Source: Motilibacter deserti
GTDB lineage: Bacteria > Actinomycetota > Actinomycetes > Motilibacterales > Motilibacteraceae
Length of the DNA: 64,000 bases
NCBI RefSeq assembly: GCF_011250635.1
Contig: NZ_JAANNP010000003.1
Span: 142,121 to 206,120 of the forward strand
Reading direction: 5' to 3'
Below are positions 8,709-19,165 of the stretch, one piece after another (position 1 is the stretch's first letter; each line of letters starts with the position of its first letter). The notes beneath the pieces are model-generated. The model searched no databases, had not been told where the DNA came from, and saw only the letters and a program-made list of their open reading frames with translations. Position numbers and translations under genes: made by a program.

Positions 8709-9422
8709 TCACGGGCGGACGACCCAGACGACGTCGGGTGCGCCCCTGACGACGGGCACCTCGTGGGCCTGCACGCTGCCGAAGGCGGCGCGCAGCCGCC
8801 GCTCGAACTCGGGTGAGGGCGCCGCGCTCCACACCCCGACCGCGCCGTACGGCGCGACCAGCCCGTGGGCGAGCGCGAGCCCGTCGGCCGACCAGAGCAC
8901 GCCGTTGGCGGGCCGGACGAGCCAGTCCGGCCCGTTGTCGGTGTCCAGGCACAGCGCGTCCACGAGGCTTGCCTCCGGGCCGGCGCCCGCGAGCTCGCGG
9001 AGCCGGTCGGCGAGGTCGGCGACCACGACGCGGACGCGCGGGTCCTCGAGCGCGCCGCCGGTGACCCGGCGCAGCGGGCCCTCATGCCAGGCGACGACGG
9101 CCGGCTCGAGCTCGACCACCTCGACGGCGGCGACGTCCGGGCGCCCGAGCGCCTGCAGCAGGCTGAAGCCCACCCCGAGGCCGCCGATGAGGACGCGCTT
9201 GCCCTGCCCTGCGACCGCATCGAGGGTTGCGTCGACGAGGAGCCGCTCGGACCGGCCGTCCAGGGTGTCCATGAGGAACGTCCCGTCGGCGACGATCTCC
9301 AGAGTGCCGTCGCGCTCCTGCAGGACGAGCTCGCCACTGATCCCGCGGGCCCGCTCGAGCACCGTCGCCGGCCCGGCGCCGCTGCGGTCCGGGCCGACGC
9401 CGCGCCGTTCCGCCGAGGTCAC
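8709..9422 (-). CDS. Spermidine-synthase-like SAM-binding protein
   Basis: 237 residues with a Rossmann methyltransferase core: [16 protein letters not shown] is the nucleotide-binding loop, [14 protein letters not shown] the acidic end of strand 2, and [15 protein letters not shown] the motif IV region. The layout matches spermidine-synthase-like proteins, but I see no clear polyamine-site signature, so aminopropyl transfer is not assured. The GTG start at 9422 overlaps the stop of the upstream DUF4349 gene (GTGA), indicating translational coupling. Confidence 0.7.
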   Translation of the reverse strand: MTSAERRGVGPDRSGAGPATVLERARGISGELVLQERDGTLEIVADGTFLMDTLDGRSERLLVDATLDAVAGQGKRVLIGGLGVGFSLLQALGRPDVAAVEVVELEPAVVAWHEGPLRRVTGGALEDPRVRVVVADLADRLRELAGAGPEASLVDALCLDTDNGPDWLVRPANGVLWSADGLALAHGLVAPYGAVGVWSAAPSPEFERRLRAAFGSVQAHEVPVVRGAPDVVWVVRP

Positions 9423-10357
9423 TCCGGCACGGTAGCCGCCCGCCCGCGGCGCTCGGCGGCACGGCTCGCCACCCTCCGCGCGTACCACGCGGCCAGCCCC
9501 AGCAGGGCGAGCACGGGGAGGAACGGCAGCACGGCGCCGAGCACCGTCAGCAGCACGGCGACGCTCGCGGTCAGCGCCTTCCACCCGCCGGAGAGGCCGG
9601 CCCCGAACCCCTCGTCGCCGTCGCCCTCGGAGACCGCTCGGCCGACGAAGGTGACCGTCACGGTGGAGTACGTCGTGCTGTCGCGCAGTGCGGTCTGCCG
9701 TGCCTCGAGCGCCTCGAGCTCGGCGGTCCGGGTCGCGAGCTCGCGCTCGAGCGACACGACGTCACGGACCGAGGCCGCCCGGCGGTAGAACCCGCGGACG
9801 CGCTCGACGCTCTCCCGGGCGTTCGCCAGTCGGGCGTCCACGTCGGCGACCTGCTGGGTGACGTCGGAGACCGACCGCCCGCGGGCGAGCACGTCGCCGT
9901 AGCCCTCAACGGCGCGGACGACCTGCTCGGCCTGCTCGGGCGGCACGCGCAGCGTGACGACGGCCCGGGCGTGCTCGGGGTCGTCGGGGTCGCCGCTGCC
10001 GTCCTCCCCGTCCAGTCGCCCGCCGCGCTGCGTGGCGAGGTCCGCGGCCCGGCGCGCGGCGTCCGACACGTCGTCGACGCGGACCGTCCGCGTGACCGAC
10101 ACGATGAGGGCGCGCGCGGTCAGGACGGCCGGCTGCGCAGGGGCGGCGACCCCGGCCGACCCTCCGGCCGCGGCGTCCGCGGCGCTCTGCGGCGGGGCGC
10201 CCCGCTCGGCGCCGGGGGCCGCGGCCGGAGCCGGCGCGGCCACGTTGGCCGCCGCCGAGTCGCTGTCGTCGTCGTTGGCCGTGCAGCCGGCCAGCCCCAC
10301 CACCCCCAGCACCAGCACGGCCAGCGCCGTCCCGCGTACTCCCGCTCGGTCGTCCAT
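9419..10357 (-). CDS. DUF4349 membrane lipoprotein
   Basis: 312 residues. A lipoprotein signal ([10 protein letters not shown], Cys25) predicts anchoring on the outer face of the membrane. It is followed by a long Ala/Pro-rich linker, a beta domain at about 80-150, a predicted coiled coil (about 175-230, [20 protein letters not shown]), a beta hairpin ([10 protein letters not shown]) and a C-terminal transmembrane helix with a basic tail. This architecture is typical of DUF4349 proteins, whose function is unknown. GGAGGGGAA precedes the ATG. It is divergent from hemG with 115 bp between. Confidence 0.8.
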   Translation of the reverse strand: MDDRAGVRGTALAVLVLGVVGLAGCTANDDDSDSAAANVAAPAPAAAPGAERGAPPQSAADAAAGGSAGVAAPAQPAVLTARALIVSVTRTVRVDDVSDAARRAADLATQRGGRLDGEDGSGDPDDPEHARAVVTLRVPPEQAEQVVRAVEGYGDVLARGRSVSDVTQQVADVDARLANARESVERVRGFYRRAASVRDVVSLERELATRTAELEALEARQTALRDSTTYSTVTVTFVGRAVSEGDGDEGFGAGLSGGWKALTASVAVLLTVLGAVLPFLPVLALLGLAAWYARRVASRAAERRGRAATVPE

Positions 10358-10472
10358 CGGCTTCCCCTCCAGCCCGGGCCGCTGCTGCGGCGCTCCTTCC
10401 TCCGACGCGGCGAGCACGTCCTCGGTTGCGCCCCCGGGTCTCGGTTCGGTTGCGGCTTGGGAGACTGCTGCC

Positions 10473-11894
10473 ATGCACGTGGTGGTCGTGGGTGCCGGCA
10501 TGGCGGGCCTCGCGGCCGCCTGGGACCTGCTGTCCGGGCCGGGCGCACCCCGGGTCACGATCCTCGAGGGCGCGCCGCGCGTCGGCGGCCCGCTGCTCGT
10601 GTCGGAGGTGGCCGGGGTGCCGGTCGACGCCGGCGCCGAGTCCCTGCTCGTGCGGCGGCCGGAGGCGCTCGAGCTGGCTCGCGCGGTCGGGCTCGGGGAC
10701 GACCTGCGGCCGGCGGCGACGACCGCGGCCGGCGTCTGGAGCCGCGGCGGGCTCCGCGGGCTACCGGCCGGCTCCGTGATGGGCGTGCCCACGTCGGTGG
10801 CGTCCCTCGCGGGCACCGGCCTGCTCACCGACGCGGAGCTCGAGCGCGCCGCGCAGGACGAGTCGATGCCGGGCGAGCCGCCGCAGGACGACGTCGCCGT
10901 CGGACGCCACGTCGCGCAGCGCCTCGGCGCGGCAGTGGCCGACCGGGTGGTGGAGCCGCTGCTGGGCGGGGTCTACGCCGGGCACGCCGCCGAGCTGTCG
11001 CTGCAGGCCACCGTCCCGCAGCTCGCCGCCGCCGTCCGCTCCGAGCGCTCGCTGCTCGCGGCGGCCCGCCGGGCCCGCGGCTCGGCGCCAGGGGGCAGCG
11101 GCCCGGTGTTCGAGGCACCCGTGGGCGGGGTGGGCCGGCTTCCGCTCGCCGTGGCGGACGCGGTGGCCCGGCTGGGCGCCGAGGTCCGGCTCGGCGCGCC
11201 CGTGCGCGAGCTGCACCGCACGCCGGGCGGGTGGCGGCTCGTGACCGGGGACGCCCGCCACCCGGTCGCCGTCGAGGCGGACGCGGTCGTGCTCGCGGTG
11301 CCGGCCGCTCCGGCCGCCCGCCTGCTGGCCGGCGAGGTGCCCGCGGCCGCCGCCGAGCTGGCGACGATCGAGTACGCGAGCGTCGGGCTCGTCACGCTCG
11401 CCTGGCCGCTTCCCGCCGCGGCACGCGCGCCGCAGGGGAGCGGGCTGCTGGTTCCGCCCGTCGAAGGCCGGCTGGTCAAGGCCGTGACGCTCTCGTCGCG
11501 CAAGTGGGGGTGGTACGCCGACGCCGCCCCCGGGCTGCTGCTCGCCCGCGCCAGCGTCGGGCGCCACCGCGAGGAGGCCGCGCTGCAGCGCGACGACGAC
11601 GACCTTGTGGCCGCGGTCCGGGCCGAACTGCGCGAGCTGATCGGTGTCGACGCCGAGCCGCTGGACGCGCGGGTGACCCGCTGGGGCGGTGCGCTCCCGC
11701 AGTACGCCGTGGGCCACCTGGACCGGGTCGCGCGCGTCCGGGCCGCCGTCGCGGGCGCCCCCGGCCTGGCGGTCGCCGGAGCCGCGTACGACGGGGTCGG
11801 CGTCCCGGCGGTCATCGCGAGCGGTCGGCGGGCGGCCGAGCAGGTGCGTGCCCACCTCTCGGATGCCGCCGCACGAGCGGGAGGGGGACAATGA
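10473..11894 (+). CDS. hemG: Coproporphyrinogen III / protoporphyrinogen oxidase
   Basis: FAD-dependent oxidase. In Gram-positive haem synthesis this family (HemY/CgoX) oxidises coproporphyrinogen III to coproporphyrin III, and the neighbouring hemQ favours that route. 473 residues. The N-terminal FAD motif [16 protein letters not shown] is at 4-19. [12 protein letters not shown] and the C-terminal [18 protein letters not shown], typical of the family, are both present. An unusually Asp/Glu-rich segment is seen near residue 130. The stop overlaps the hemQ start (ATGA), giving translational coupling. Confidence 0.92.
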   Translation: MHVVVVGAGMAGLAAAWDLLSGPGAPRVTILEGAPRVGGPLLVSEVAGVPVDAGAESLLVRRPEALELARAVGLGDDLRPAATTAAGVWSRGGLRGLPAGSVMGVPTSVASLAGTGLLTDAELERAAQDESMPGEPPQDDVAVGRHVAQRLGAAVADRVVEPLLGGVYAGHAAELSLQATVPQLAAAVRSERSLLAAARRARGSAPGGSGPVFEAPVGGVGRLPLAVADAVARLGAEVRLGAPVRELHRTPGGWRLVTGDARHPVAVEADAVVLAVPAAPAARLLAGEVPAAAAELATIEYASVGLVTLAWPLPAAARAPQGSGLLVPPVEGRLVKAVTLSSRKWGWYADAAPGLLLARASVGRHREEAALQRDDDDLVAAVRAELRELIGVDAEPLDARVTRWGGALPQYAVGHLDRVARVRAAVAGAPGLAVAGAAYDGVGVPAVIASGRRAAEQVRAHLSDAAARAGGGQ

Positions 11895-12631
11895 GCGGCA
11901 TGACCGATGCTGCTGCCCCCGTCGACGCCCCCGCCGCCAAGCCGAAGGCCCGCGACCTCAACAAGGTCGTCCGCTACACGATGTGGTCGGTCTTCAAGGT
12001 CGACGGCAGCCTCGGCGACGACGCGCACCGCGCGGCCCTCGCAGCGGAGGCGGCCGAGATCCTCGCCGAGCTGGGGGAGAAGTCCGACCTGGTGGTGCGG
12101 GGGACGTACGACCTCGCCGGCCTGCGCGCCGACGCGGACATGATGATCTGGGCGCACGCGCCGACCAGCGACGTGCTGCAGGAGGCCTACGCGCGGTTCC
12201 GCCGGACCCGGCTGGGCCGCGGGCTGGCCCCGGTGTGGTCGCAGATGGCGCTGCACCGGCCGGCCGAGTTCAACAAGAGCCACATCCCGGCCTTCCTCGC
12301 TGAGGAGGAGGCGCGGCAGTACGTCTGCGTCTACCCGTTCGTCCGGTCCTACGAGTGGTACCTCCTGCCCGACGAGGAGCGGCGGGCGATGCTGTCCGAG
12401 CACGGGCAGATGGCGCGCGACTTCCCCGACGTGCGGGCGAACACCGTCGCGTCCTTCGCGCTCGGCGACTACGAGTGGATGCTGGCCTTCGAGGCCGACG
12501 AGCTGCACCGCATCGTCGACCTGATGCGCGTGCTGCGCGGCTCGACCGCCCGTCGCCACGTGCGCGAGGAGGTGCCGTTCTTCACCGGCCGGCGGCTGCC
12601 GCTGCGCGAGCTGGTTGCCGCCCTGCCCTGA
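11891..12631 (+). CDS. hemQ: Coproheme decarboxylase (HemQ, chlorite dismutase family)
   Basis: Removes two propionate carboxyls from coproheme to make haem b, the last step of the coproporphyrin pathway. 246 residues from the ATG overlapping the hemG stop; an in-frame ATG nine bases later is an alternative. The proximal ligand His171 is in [11 protein letters not shown]. The catalytic Tyr148 is in YVCVYPF, the tyrosine that forms a radical in actinobacterial and firmicute HemQ. A Pro/Ala-rich N-terminal extension of about 20 residues is present. A strong hairpin follows 25 bp after the stop. Confidence 0.94.
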   Translation: MSGMTDAAAPVDAPAAKPKARDLNKVVRYTMWSVFKVDGSLGDDAHRAALAAEAAEILAELGEKSDLVVRGTYDLAGLRADADMMIWAHAPTSDVLQEAYARFRRTRLGRGLAPVWSQMALHRPAEFNKSHIPAFLAEEEARQYVCVYPFVRSYEWYLLPDEERRAMLSEHGQMARDFPDVRANTVASFALGDYEWMLAFEADELHRIVDLMRVLRGSTARRHVREEVPFFTGRRLPLRELVAALP

Positions 12632-12656
12632 CTTCAGCGCGTCGACGGCGCACGCC

Positions 12657-12689
12657 GCGAGCCGCCTCCCCGACGGGGAGGCGGCTCGC
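12657..12689. terminator. Bidirectional hairpin between hemQ and msrB
   Basis: Perfect 15-bp inverted repeat (arms 12657-12671 and 12675-12689) with a 3-nt loop, between the convergent hemQ and msrB genes. It has no long T-run on either side, as is common in high-GC actinobacteria. Confidence 0.75.
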
Positions 12690-12716
12690 CGCGTCTGCGG
12701 CAGCAGGCGGTGCGCC

Positions 12717-13148
12717 TCAGCCCGCAGTGGGCTCGAGCTTTATCGACACCGAGTTGATGCAGTAGCGCAGGTCCGTGGGCGTGGGGTAGCCCTCGCCCTC
12801 GAACACGTGGCCCAGGTGGGAGCCGCAGTTGGCGCAGCGCACCTCGACCCGCACCATCCCGAGCGAGCGGTCCTCAATCAGCTCGACCGCGTCGCTGTCC
12901 TTCGGGTCGAAGAACGACGGCCAGCCGCAGTGCGACTCGAACTTGGTCTCGGAGCGGAACAGCTCCGCGCCGCACGCCCGGCACGCGTAGACGCCCTCGG
13001 CCTTCGTGTCGACGTACTCGCCCGTGAAGGGGCGCTCGGTGCCGGCCTGCCGCAGGACGTGGAACTCCTGCGGCGAGAGCTGGGCACGCCATTCGTCCTC
13101 GGTCTTCTGGACCGGATAGGTCTTCTCGTTCTGCACTCCGGATGCCAT
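12717..13148 (-). CDS. msrB: Peptide-methionine (R)-S-oxide reductase
   Basis: Repairs methionine-R-sulfoxide in proteins. 143 residues. Zinc ligands C56/C59 (CRAC) and C105/C108 (CANC) are intact, as are SHCGWPSFF and the catalytic Cys130 in [12 protein letters not shown] resolving Cys at the usual position is not obvious, so recycling may use thioredoxin directly. The ATG at 13148 gives the family-typical length. The gene stands alone and converges on the haem genes. Confidence 0.95.
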   Translation of the reverse strand: MASGVQNEKTYPVQKTEDEWRAQLSPQEFHVLRQAGTERPFTGEYVDTKAEGVYACRACGAELFRSETKFESHCGWPSFFDPKDSDAVELIEDRSLGMVRVEVRCANCGSHLGHVFEGEGYPTPTDLRYCINSVSIKLEPTAG

Positions 13149-13381
13149 ACCCCGACGGTACGTCCCCTGCCCCGCCCCGGTCCCGTGCCGCCCGCTCCCG
13201 TGCTCCAGGGGGCCAGCCGTCGTCCACAGGCCTCCCGCCCGGCGGACCGGATCCACAGCTTTCGGTCACGGTTCACCGCAACGCCACGACGAGGACATAC
13301 TTCGGGAGCCCTCACCCGGTTGGGTGCACGCCGACCGCACGGCGCCGCCCTCCGGCGTCACGAGCCGAGAAGGACCGTTCC

Positions 13382-16300
13382 ATGCCCTTATGTCGCACGG
13401 CCGGCGCGCTCGCGTTGTCCGCCCTGGTGCTCGCGCTCCCCGCGACGCCGGCCCTCGCCGACCAGACTCCGGCGACCCTGCCCTTCGCCCAGAACTGGTC
13501 CGACCCGGGCCTCATCGTCACCGCCAACGACTGGGGCGGCGTCCCGAGCATCGTCGGCTACCGCGGCGACGGCCTCGCGGCGACCAACCGCGACCCGCGC
13601 ACCGTCGTGGCCGACGGCTCGTCGACCCCGCTCAACGTCTTCGCCCAGTCCACGGCGGCGAACACCGGCGGCGGGGTCCACGAGGTGACCGCCGCGCAGA
13701 CCATCGCGCTGCAGGGCAGCGGCACGGCCCAGGCCCCGCACATCGTGGTCCGCCTCGACACCCGAGGCCAGACCGAGGTCAACGTCGCCTACACGCTGCG
13801 CGACCTCGACGCCGACGACGCCGGCGCCCAGCAGGTCGCGCTGCAGTACCGCGTCGGGGGCAGCGGCAACTACGTCGACGTCCCGGCCGGCTACGTCGCC
13901 GACGCCTCGCAGCCGCCCGCGGCCGACGGCACCCCGTGGAGCCAGCGCGTGAGCGCCGCGCTGCCCCCCGCCGCGGCCGGCCAGGCCGTCGTCGACGTCC
14001 GCATCCTGACGACCGACACGACGGGCAGCGACAGCATGACCGGGGTCGACGACATCTCGATCACGGGCGCGGGCGGGCAGGGCCCGGCCTCGCCGGTCGC
14101 GGCCTGCCCGTCGTCGCTGGCGACCGTCGTCGGCACGGCCGCGTCCGCCCCGGTGAGCGCGGCGGACGCGGACAGCGGAGTGGCTGCCGTCACGATCACG
14201 TCGGCGCCCGTCGCCGGCATCGGGCTCACGGCCGTCACGCCCAGCCCCGCGGTCGGCCAGCCGGCGACGGCGACGCTGTCGGTCGGGGCGGCGACCGCGG
14301 TGGGCGCCTACCCCGTGACCCTCGCCTTCTCGACCGCGGACTCGCCCGCGCAGACGGTGTCGTGCACGGTCCAGGTCCGCGTGCTGCCGCTGTCGCTCGT
14401 CTCCCAGGTCCAGGGCGGCGGGGCCGAGTCCCCTGTCGTGGGCAGCGCGGTCGCGGTCGAGGGCGTCGTGACGTCGCTCCTCACCGCCTCCGACGTGCTC
14501 ACCGGGTTCTTCCTGCAGGAGGAGGCCGCCGACGTCGACTCCGACCCGACGACGTCCGAGGGCGTCTACGTCTTCTGCGGCGCGGCCTGCCCGGCCTCGC
14601 TCACGCCCGGCAGCCGGGTCCTCGCCATCGGCACCGCTGCCGAGTACTTCGGCATGACCCAGGTCGACGTGCGCAGCGGCTCGGCCCGCGTCACCGGCAC
14701 CGCCACGGTCCCGGCCCCCGTCGACGTGGCCCTCCCGGCGCCGGTGGCGACGACGGACCGCTCGGCCTACGAGAGCGTCGAGGGCATGGTCGTGCGCTTC
14801 CCGGCGAAGCTGACGGTCACGGAGTACTTCGAGCTCGCCCGCTACGGCCAGCTCGAGCTCACCGCCGGCAGCCGGCCCTTCCAGTTCACCCACGTCTCGG
14901 CGCCGAGCGCGGCGGGCAACGCCGCCTACCTCGCCGAGCAGGCCAAGAGCCGGATCATCCTCGACGACGACAACGACGACCAGAACGACGCCGTCTCGGG
15001 GCCGCAGTCGAACGAGCCGTTCCCCTACCCGTCCGGCGGCCTCTCCGTCATCAACCGCTTCCGCGGCGGCGACACGATCAGCGGTCTCACCGGCGTCCTG
15101 CACTACTCGTTCAACGGGACGTCCGGCACCGACGCCTGGCGGGTGCGGCCCCTGGCGACCGCGACCTACGCCTTCACCGCGCAGAACCCGCGGACCGCGT
15201 CTCCGAGCGTCGGCGGCCGGCTCAAGGTCGCCAGCTTCAACGTCCTCAACTACTTCACCACCATCGACACGACGCCGTCGGACAACACCGGTCCGTGCGG
15301 CCCGCTGGGCAACCAGGACTGCCGCGGAGCCGACTCGGAGGTGGAGCGGCAGCGCCAGCTGACCAAGATCGTCGAGGCGATCAGCGGCATCAACCCCGAC
15401 GTCGCCGGTCTGATCGAGATCCAGAACGACAGCGGCCAGGCGCTGGCCGACGTGGTCGCCGCGCTCAACGCCAAGGTCGGCGCCGGCACCTACGCCGGCC
15501 TGGACACCGGTGTCATCGGCGGGGACGCGATCAAGGTCGCGATGATCTACAAGCCGGGCGTGGTCGACCTCGCCGGCGGCTACAAGGTGCTGACCTCGGC
15601 CGTGGACCCGCGCTTCCTCGACAACCGCAACCGGCCGACGCTCGTCCAGACCTTCCGCGAGCGGTCGACGGGCGAGAAGTTCACCCTCGCGGTCAACCAC
15701 TTCAAGTCCAAGGGCTCGGCCTGCACCGGCGACCCCGACCTCGGCGACGGCCAGGGGAACTGCCCGGTCACCCGGCGCGACGCCGCCCGGGCGCTGGCCG
15801 ACTTCCTGGCGACCGACCCGACCGGCAGCGGCGACCCCGACGTCCTCGTCGTCGGCGACCTCAACGCCTACCGGATGGAGTGGCCGCTCCAGGAGCTCGA
15901 GGCGCGCGGCTACGTCGACCTCGCCGAGCGCTTCGTCGGTGACGAGGCCTACAGCTACGTCTTCGACGGCCAGCTCGGCTACCTCGACCACGCGCTCGCC
16001 AACCGCTCCCTCAACTCCCAGGTGACGGGGGCGGCCGAGTGGCACATCAACGCCGACGAGCCCCCGCTGTTCGACTACAACGACGAGGTCGCCGACGCCG
16101 GCGAGGCCGCGTTCGAGCGCGAGTCCGACGCCCGCCCGCTGTACGCCGCCGACCCCGCCCGGGCCAGCGACCACGACCCGGTGGTCGTCGGCCTCGACCT
16201 CGCTCCGGCCCTCCTCGACGCGCCCGCGCTGACCGTCCGCGCCGGGCAGACGTTCAGCGCAGCGCTCGGCCGGCTGCCGTTCGCGGTGCCGAGCACGGCC

Positions 16301-16489
16301 GGCCTCTCGGCGACCGTCGAGTGGGGCGACGGGACCACGTCGGCGGGCACACTGGCCGGCCCGCTGTCCTCGCTCGGCGTCTTCGCCAGCCACCGGTTCG
16401 CCGCGGCCGGCAGCTACCCGGTGGTCGTGCGCGTCGTGCGCGGCGGGACGACCGTGGCCTCGGTCAGCACCACGGTGACCGTGAGCTGA
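13382..16489 (+). CDS. Secreted ExeM/NucH-type endonuclease
   Basis: 1035-residue extracellular nuclease. A Sec signal peptide (about 1-26, ending ALA-DQ) is followed by a beta-rich N-terminal region (30-250), an Ig-like segment, and an OB-fold-like part (about 335-450). An endonuclease/exonuclease/phosphatase domain begins at LKVASFNVLNYF (about 614); its catalytic elements include VVGDLNAY and SDHDPVVVGLDL (about 929). A PKD-like domain (WGDGT, about 945-1035) ends the protein. DUF-type ExeM homologues degrade extracellular DNA; nutrient scavenging is the likely role. AGAAGGA precedes the ATG by 8 nt. A strong hairpin follows. Confidence 0.88.
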   Translation: MPLCRTAGALALSALVLALPATPALADQTPATLPFAQNWSDPGLIVTANDWGGVPSIVGYRGDGLAATNRDPRTVVADGSSTPLNVFAQSTAANTGGGVHEVTAAQTIALQGSGTAQAPHIVVRLDTRGQTEVNVAYTLRDLDADDAGAQQVALQYRVGGSGNYVDVPAGYVADASQPPAADGTPWSQRVSAALPPAAAGQAVVDVRILTTDTTGSDSMTGVDDISITGAGGQGPASPVAACPSSLATVVGTAASAPVSAADADSGVAAVTITSAPVAGIGLTAVTPSPAVGQPATATLSVGAATAVGAYPVTLAFSTADSPAQTVSCTVQVRVLPLSLVSQVQGGGAESPVVGSAVAVEGVVTSLLTASDVLTGFFLQEEAADVDSDPTTSEGVYVFCGAACPASLTPGSRVLAIGTAAEYFGMTQVDVRSGSARVTGTATVPAPVDVALPAPVATTDRSAYESVEGMVVRFPAKLTVTEYFELARYGQLELTAGSRPFQFTHVSAPSAAGNAAYLAEQAKSRIILDDDNDDQNDAVSGPQSNEPFPYPSGGLSVINRFRGGDTISGLTGVLHYSFNGTSGTDAWRVRPLATATYAFTAQNPRTASPSVGGRLKVASFNVLNYFTTIDTTPSDNTGPCGPLGNQDCRGADSEVERQRQLTKIVEAISGINPDVAGLIEIQNDSGQALADVVAALNAKVGAGTYAGLDTGVIGGDAIKVAMIYKPGVVDLAGGYKVLTSAVDPRFLDNRNRPTLVQTFRERSTGEKFTLAVNHFKSKGSACTGDPDLGDGQGNCPVTRRDAARALADFLATDPTGSGDPDVLVVGDLNAYRMEWPLQELEARGYVDLAERFVGDEAYSYVFDGQLGYLDHALANRSLNSQVTGAAEWHINADEPPLFDYNDEVADAGEAAFERESDARPLYAADPARASDHDPVVVGLDLAPALLDAPALTVRAGQTFSAALGRLPFAVPSTAGLSATVEWGDGTTSAGTLAGPLSSLGVFASHRFAAAGSYPVVVRVVRGGTTVASVSTTVTVS

Positions 16490-16508
16490 CCTCGACCCTG
16501 CGCGGCGT

Positions 16509-16545
16509 GACGCGTCCCGGCGGGCCCCTTCCGCCGGGACGCGTC
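16509..16545. terminator. Terminator hairpin after the ExeM/NucH gene
   Basis: Perfect 15-bp stem (arms 16509-16523 and 16531-16545) with a 7-nt loop, 20 bp after the nuclease stop codon. Confidence 0.8.
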
Positions 16546-16640
16546 GTGTGCGCGGCTCCACTCGTCCGCGTGCACGGGGCGCAGGGCCGCTCCCACTACG
16601 CTTGACCTGCCACGTTTCGCATCTGCCGGAGGCTTCTTCG

Positions 16641-17876
16641 ATGACCGTACGTCGTGTTGCGCTGCTCACCGCCGGGGGCCTCGCGCCCTGCCTGTCCTCT
16701 GCCGTCGGGGGCCTGATCGAGCGCTACACGGAGATCGCGCCCGAGGTCGAGATCCTGCTCTACCCGGACGGCTACGCCGGTCTCCTCGAGGGCCGCGGCA
16801 CGCTCGTGACTGCTGAGGGCCGGGCCCAGGCCGGCCGGCTGCACGCCTTCGGCGGCAGCCCGATCGGCAACAGCCGCGTCAAGCTCACCAACGTCAAGAA
16901 CCTCGTCGAGCGCGGGCTGGTCAAGGAGGGCGACGACCCGCTCAAGGTCGCGGCTGACCAGCTCGTCAAGGACGGCGTCGACGTGCTGCACACCATCGGC
17001 GGCGACGACACCAACACCACCGCGGCGGACCTCGCGGCGTACCTCAAGACCAACGACTACGACCTGACGGTCGTCGGGCTGCCCAAGACGATCGACAACG
17101 ACGTCATCCCGATCCGGCAGAGCCTCGGCGCGTGGACCGCCGCCGAGCAGGGCGCGCTCTTCGCCCGCAACATCCTCAACGAGACGACCTCGAACCCGCG
17201 GATGCTCATCGTCCACGAGGTCATGGGGCGCCACTGCGGCTGGCTGACCGCCGCGACCGCCAAGGCCTACCACGACCAGGTCCGGCTCGACGACCTCGCC
17301 GGCAAGTTCGCGCCGGCCCTCGGGCTGGACCCGCGCCGCTTCGACGTGCACGGCGTCTACCTGCCCGAGCTCGAGTTCGACATCGACGCCGAGGCCGAGC
17401 GCCTGAGCAAGCTCGTCGACGAGCTGGGCGGGGTCAACCTCTTCGTCAGCGAGGGCGCGGGCGTCTCCACCATCGTCGCCGAGCTCGAAGCGAGCGGCGC
17501 CGAGGTCCAGCGCGACCCGTTCGGCCACGTGATGATCGACAAGATCAACCCGGGCGCGTGGTTCGCCAAGCAGATGGCCGGCAAGATCGGCGCCGAGAAG
17601 ACGATGGTCCAGAAGAGCGGCTACTTCAGCCGGTCGGCCGCGGCGAACCCGCAGGACCTGCGCCTCATCAAGAGCTGCACCGACCTCGCCGTCGACGCCG
17701 CGCTGCGCCACGAGGGCGGCGTGATCGGCCACGACGAGGAGCGCGGCGACGTGCTGCGCCCCATCGAGTTCGAGCGCATCAAGGGTGGCAAGGCGTTCGA
17801 CACGACCGTGCCGTGGTTCGTCGAGCTCATGGAGTCGATCGGCCAGCCGATCGGCGCCGTCGCCGCGTCGCACTGA
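16641..17876 (+). CDS. pfp: 6-phosphofructokinase, probably pyrophosphate-dependent
   Basis: Phosphorylates fructose-6-phosphate. 411 residues of the group II PFK type. The sequence GGDDTN (about 120) places Asp where ATP enzymes have Gly, and PKTIDND carries the accompanying Lys. This pair is associated with PPi as donor, so a reversible PPi-PFK is predicted; phosphoryl-donor specificity is inferred, not shown. MGRHCGWLTA forms part of the sugar-phosphate site. The ATG at 16641 follows GGAGG by 9 nt. Monocistronic, bounded by hairpins on both sides. Confidence 0.88.
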   Translation: MTVRRVALLTAGGLAPCLSSAVGGLIERYTEIAPEVEILLYPDGYAGLLEGRGTLVTAEGRAQAGRLHAFGGSPIGNSRVKLTNVKNLVERGLVKEGDDPLKVAADQLVKDGVDVLHTIGGDDTNTTAADLAAYLKTNDYDLTVVGLPKTIDNDVIPIRQSLGAWTAAEQGALFARNILNETTSNPRMLIVHEVMGRHCGWLTAATAKAYHDQVRLDDLAGKFAPALGLDPRRFDVHGVYLPELEFDIDAEAERLSKLVDELGGVNLFVSEGAGVSTIVAELEASGAEVQRDPFGHVMIDKINPGAWFAKQMAGKIGAEKTMVQKSGYFSRSAAANPQDLRLIKSCTDLAVDAALRHEGGVIGHDEERGDVLRPIEFERIKGGKAFDTTVPWFVELMESIGQPIGAVAASH

Positions 17877-17902
17877 CCTGCGTCGCACTGACCTACCTGG
17901 AC

Positions 17903-17944
17903 GCAGAACGGCGCACGTCCCTGCCGGGGCGTGCGCCGTTCTGC
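17903..17944. terminator. Terminator hairpin after phosphofructokinase
   Basis: Perfect 15-bp stem (17903-17917 with 17930-17944) and a 12-nt loop, 26 bp after the stop. Confidence 0.8.
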
Positions 17945-17998
17945 GCCCACGCGGGGTGGCGGGTGGCACCTGTCGGTGCCCGGCCCTAGGTTGACCGC

Positions 17999-19090
17999 AT
18001 GCCGTCGCCGTTCACCGAGGTCGAGGTGGGGGACCGGGTCGTCAAGGTGACGAACCCGGACCGCGTCTACTTCAGCCAGCGCGGGGAGACCAAGCTCGAC
18101 CTGGTCAACTACTACCTCGCCGTGGGCGACGGCATCGTGCGCGCGCTGCGCGAGCGCCCCTGCATGCTCAAGCGCCACCCCGAGGGCGCGGACGGCGAGG
18201 CGGTCTACCAGAAGCGCGTGCCCGTGCAGCACCCCGACTGGCTGCAGACGGTCCGGGTGAAGTTCCCCAGCGGCCGCCACGCCGACGAGCTGTGCGTCAC
18301 GCACCTGGCCGACGTCATCTGGTGCGTGCAGATGTCCACGATCGAGTTCCACCCCTGGCACTCGCGCCGCGCGGACACCGAGCGCCCCGACGAGCTGCGC
18401 ATCGACCTCGACCCGCAGCCCGGCACCGGGTTCGAGGAGGCGCGGCGGGTCGCGCTCGACGTGATCCGGCCGATCCTGGACGAGCTGGGCTGGGTCGGCT
18501 GGCCGAAGACGAGCGGCAACCGCGGGATGCACATCTACGTCCGGATCCGCCCCGAGTGGGGCTTCACCGACGTGCGCCGCGCTGCCCTCGCGCTCGCCCG
18601 CGAGGTCGAGCGGCGGGCGCCGGAGCTCGTCACCACCAAGTGGTGGAAGGAGGAGCGCGGGGAGCAGGTGTTTGTGGACTACAACCAGAACGCCCGCGAC
18701 CGGACGATCCGCTCGGCCTACTCGGTGCGGGCGACGGGGGAGGGGCGGGTCTCGACCCCGGTGACGTGGGGCGAGCTCGAGCACCTGGACCCGCACGACT
18801 TCACGATCGCCACCGTGCCGGCCCGGTTCGCCGAGCTCGGGGACGTGCATGCGGGCATCGACGAGGTGGCGGTCGGGATCGAGCCGCTGCTCGAGTGGGC
18901 CGATCGCGACGCGGCACAGCACGGGCTGGGCGACGCGCCGTACCCGCCGAACTATCCCAAGATGCCCGGCGAGCCGATGCGCGTGCAGCCGTCGCGGGCG
19001 CGGGCACGTCGGGACACGCAGGACGAGGGCGTCGAGGACGCCGCAGCCGGGGTGCAGGCCGGCGACGCGGCCGAAACTCCCGCGAGCTGA
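17999..19090 (+). CDS. Stand-alone LigD-type polymerase/primase domain
   Basis: DNA polymerase of the archaeo-eukaryotic primase superfamily, as in LigD of bacterial end joining. 363 residues. The metal-binding pair D136/D138 sits in LRIDLDPQPGTG. KTSGNRGMHIYV (nucleotide-binding) and DYNQNARDRTIRSAYSVR near the third catalytic Asp are conserved. No ligase or phosphoesterase domain is fused, so this is a PolD-type stand-alone protein. The last 45 residues are a charged tail. A LigC-type ligase is encoded 0.9 kb away on the other strand. Ku is not in the window. Confidence 0.88.
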   Translation: MPSPFTEVEVGDRVVKVTNPDRVYFSQRGETKLDLVNYYLAVGDGIVRALRERPCMLKRHPEGADGEAVYQKRVPVQHPDWLQTVRVKFPSGRHADELCVTHLADVIWCVQMSTIEFHPWHSRRADTERPDELRIDLDPQPGTGFEEARRVALDVIRPILDELGWVGWPKTSGNRGMHIYVRIRPEWGFTDVRRAALALAREVERRAPELVTTKWWKEERGEQVFVDYNQNARDRTIRSAYSVRATGEGRVSTPVTWGELEHLDPHDFTIATVPARFAELGDVHAGIDEVAVGIEPLLEWADRDAAQHGLGDAPYPPNYPKMPGEPMRVQPSRARARRDTQDEGVEDAAAGVQAGDAAETPAS

Positions 19091-19122
19091 GCGATAGCTC
19101 ACACCGGTAGCATTTGCTATGC

Positions 19123-19148
19123 GGAATGCCCTCCGCCTGTCGATCGTT
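19123..19148 (+). promoter_or_regulatory. Candidate SigR-type promoter
   Basis: GGAAT at 19123-19127 and GTT at 19146-19148 are separated by exactly 18 bases. This matches the GGAAT-N18-GTT pattern recognised by the actinobacterial disulfide-stress sigma factor SigR/SigH. It ends 17 bp before the ATG of a small ORF and lies in a locally AT-richer segment. An eight-base match can occur by chance in 64 kb, so the case rests on the position. Confidence 0.4.
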
Positions 19149-19165
19149 GCAGCAAACGACAAGAG

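Noticed and set aside
9971-11890. N-terminal part of a long plus-strand frame leading into hemQ
   Set aside because: Only the last 246 codons (from 11891) are hemQ; the rest is an out-of-frame shadow of hemG and an antisense of the DUF4349 gene.
13388-16669. Very long open frame opposite the ExeM/NucH gene
   Set aside because: Its residue composition is typical of antisense frames in high-GC DNA; the plus strand has a full secreted nuclease with signal peptide and catalytic motifs.
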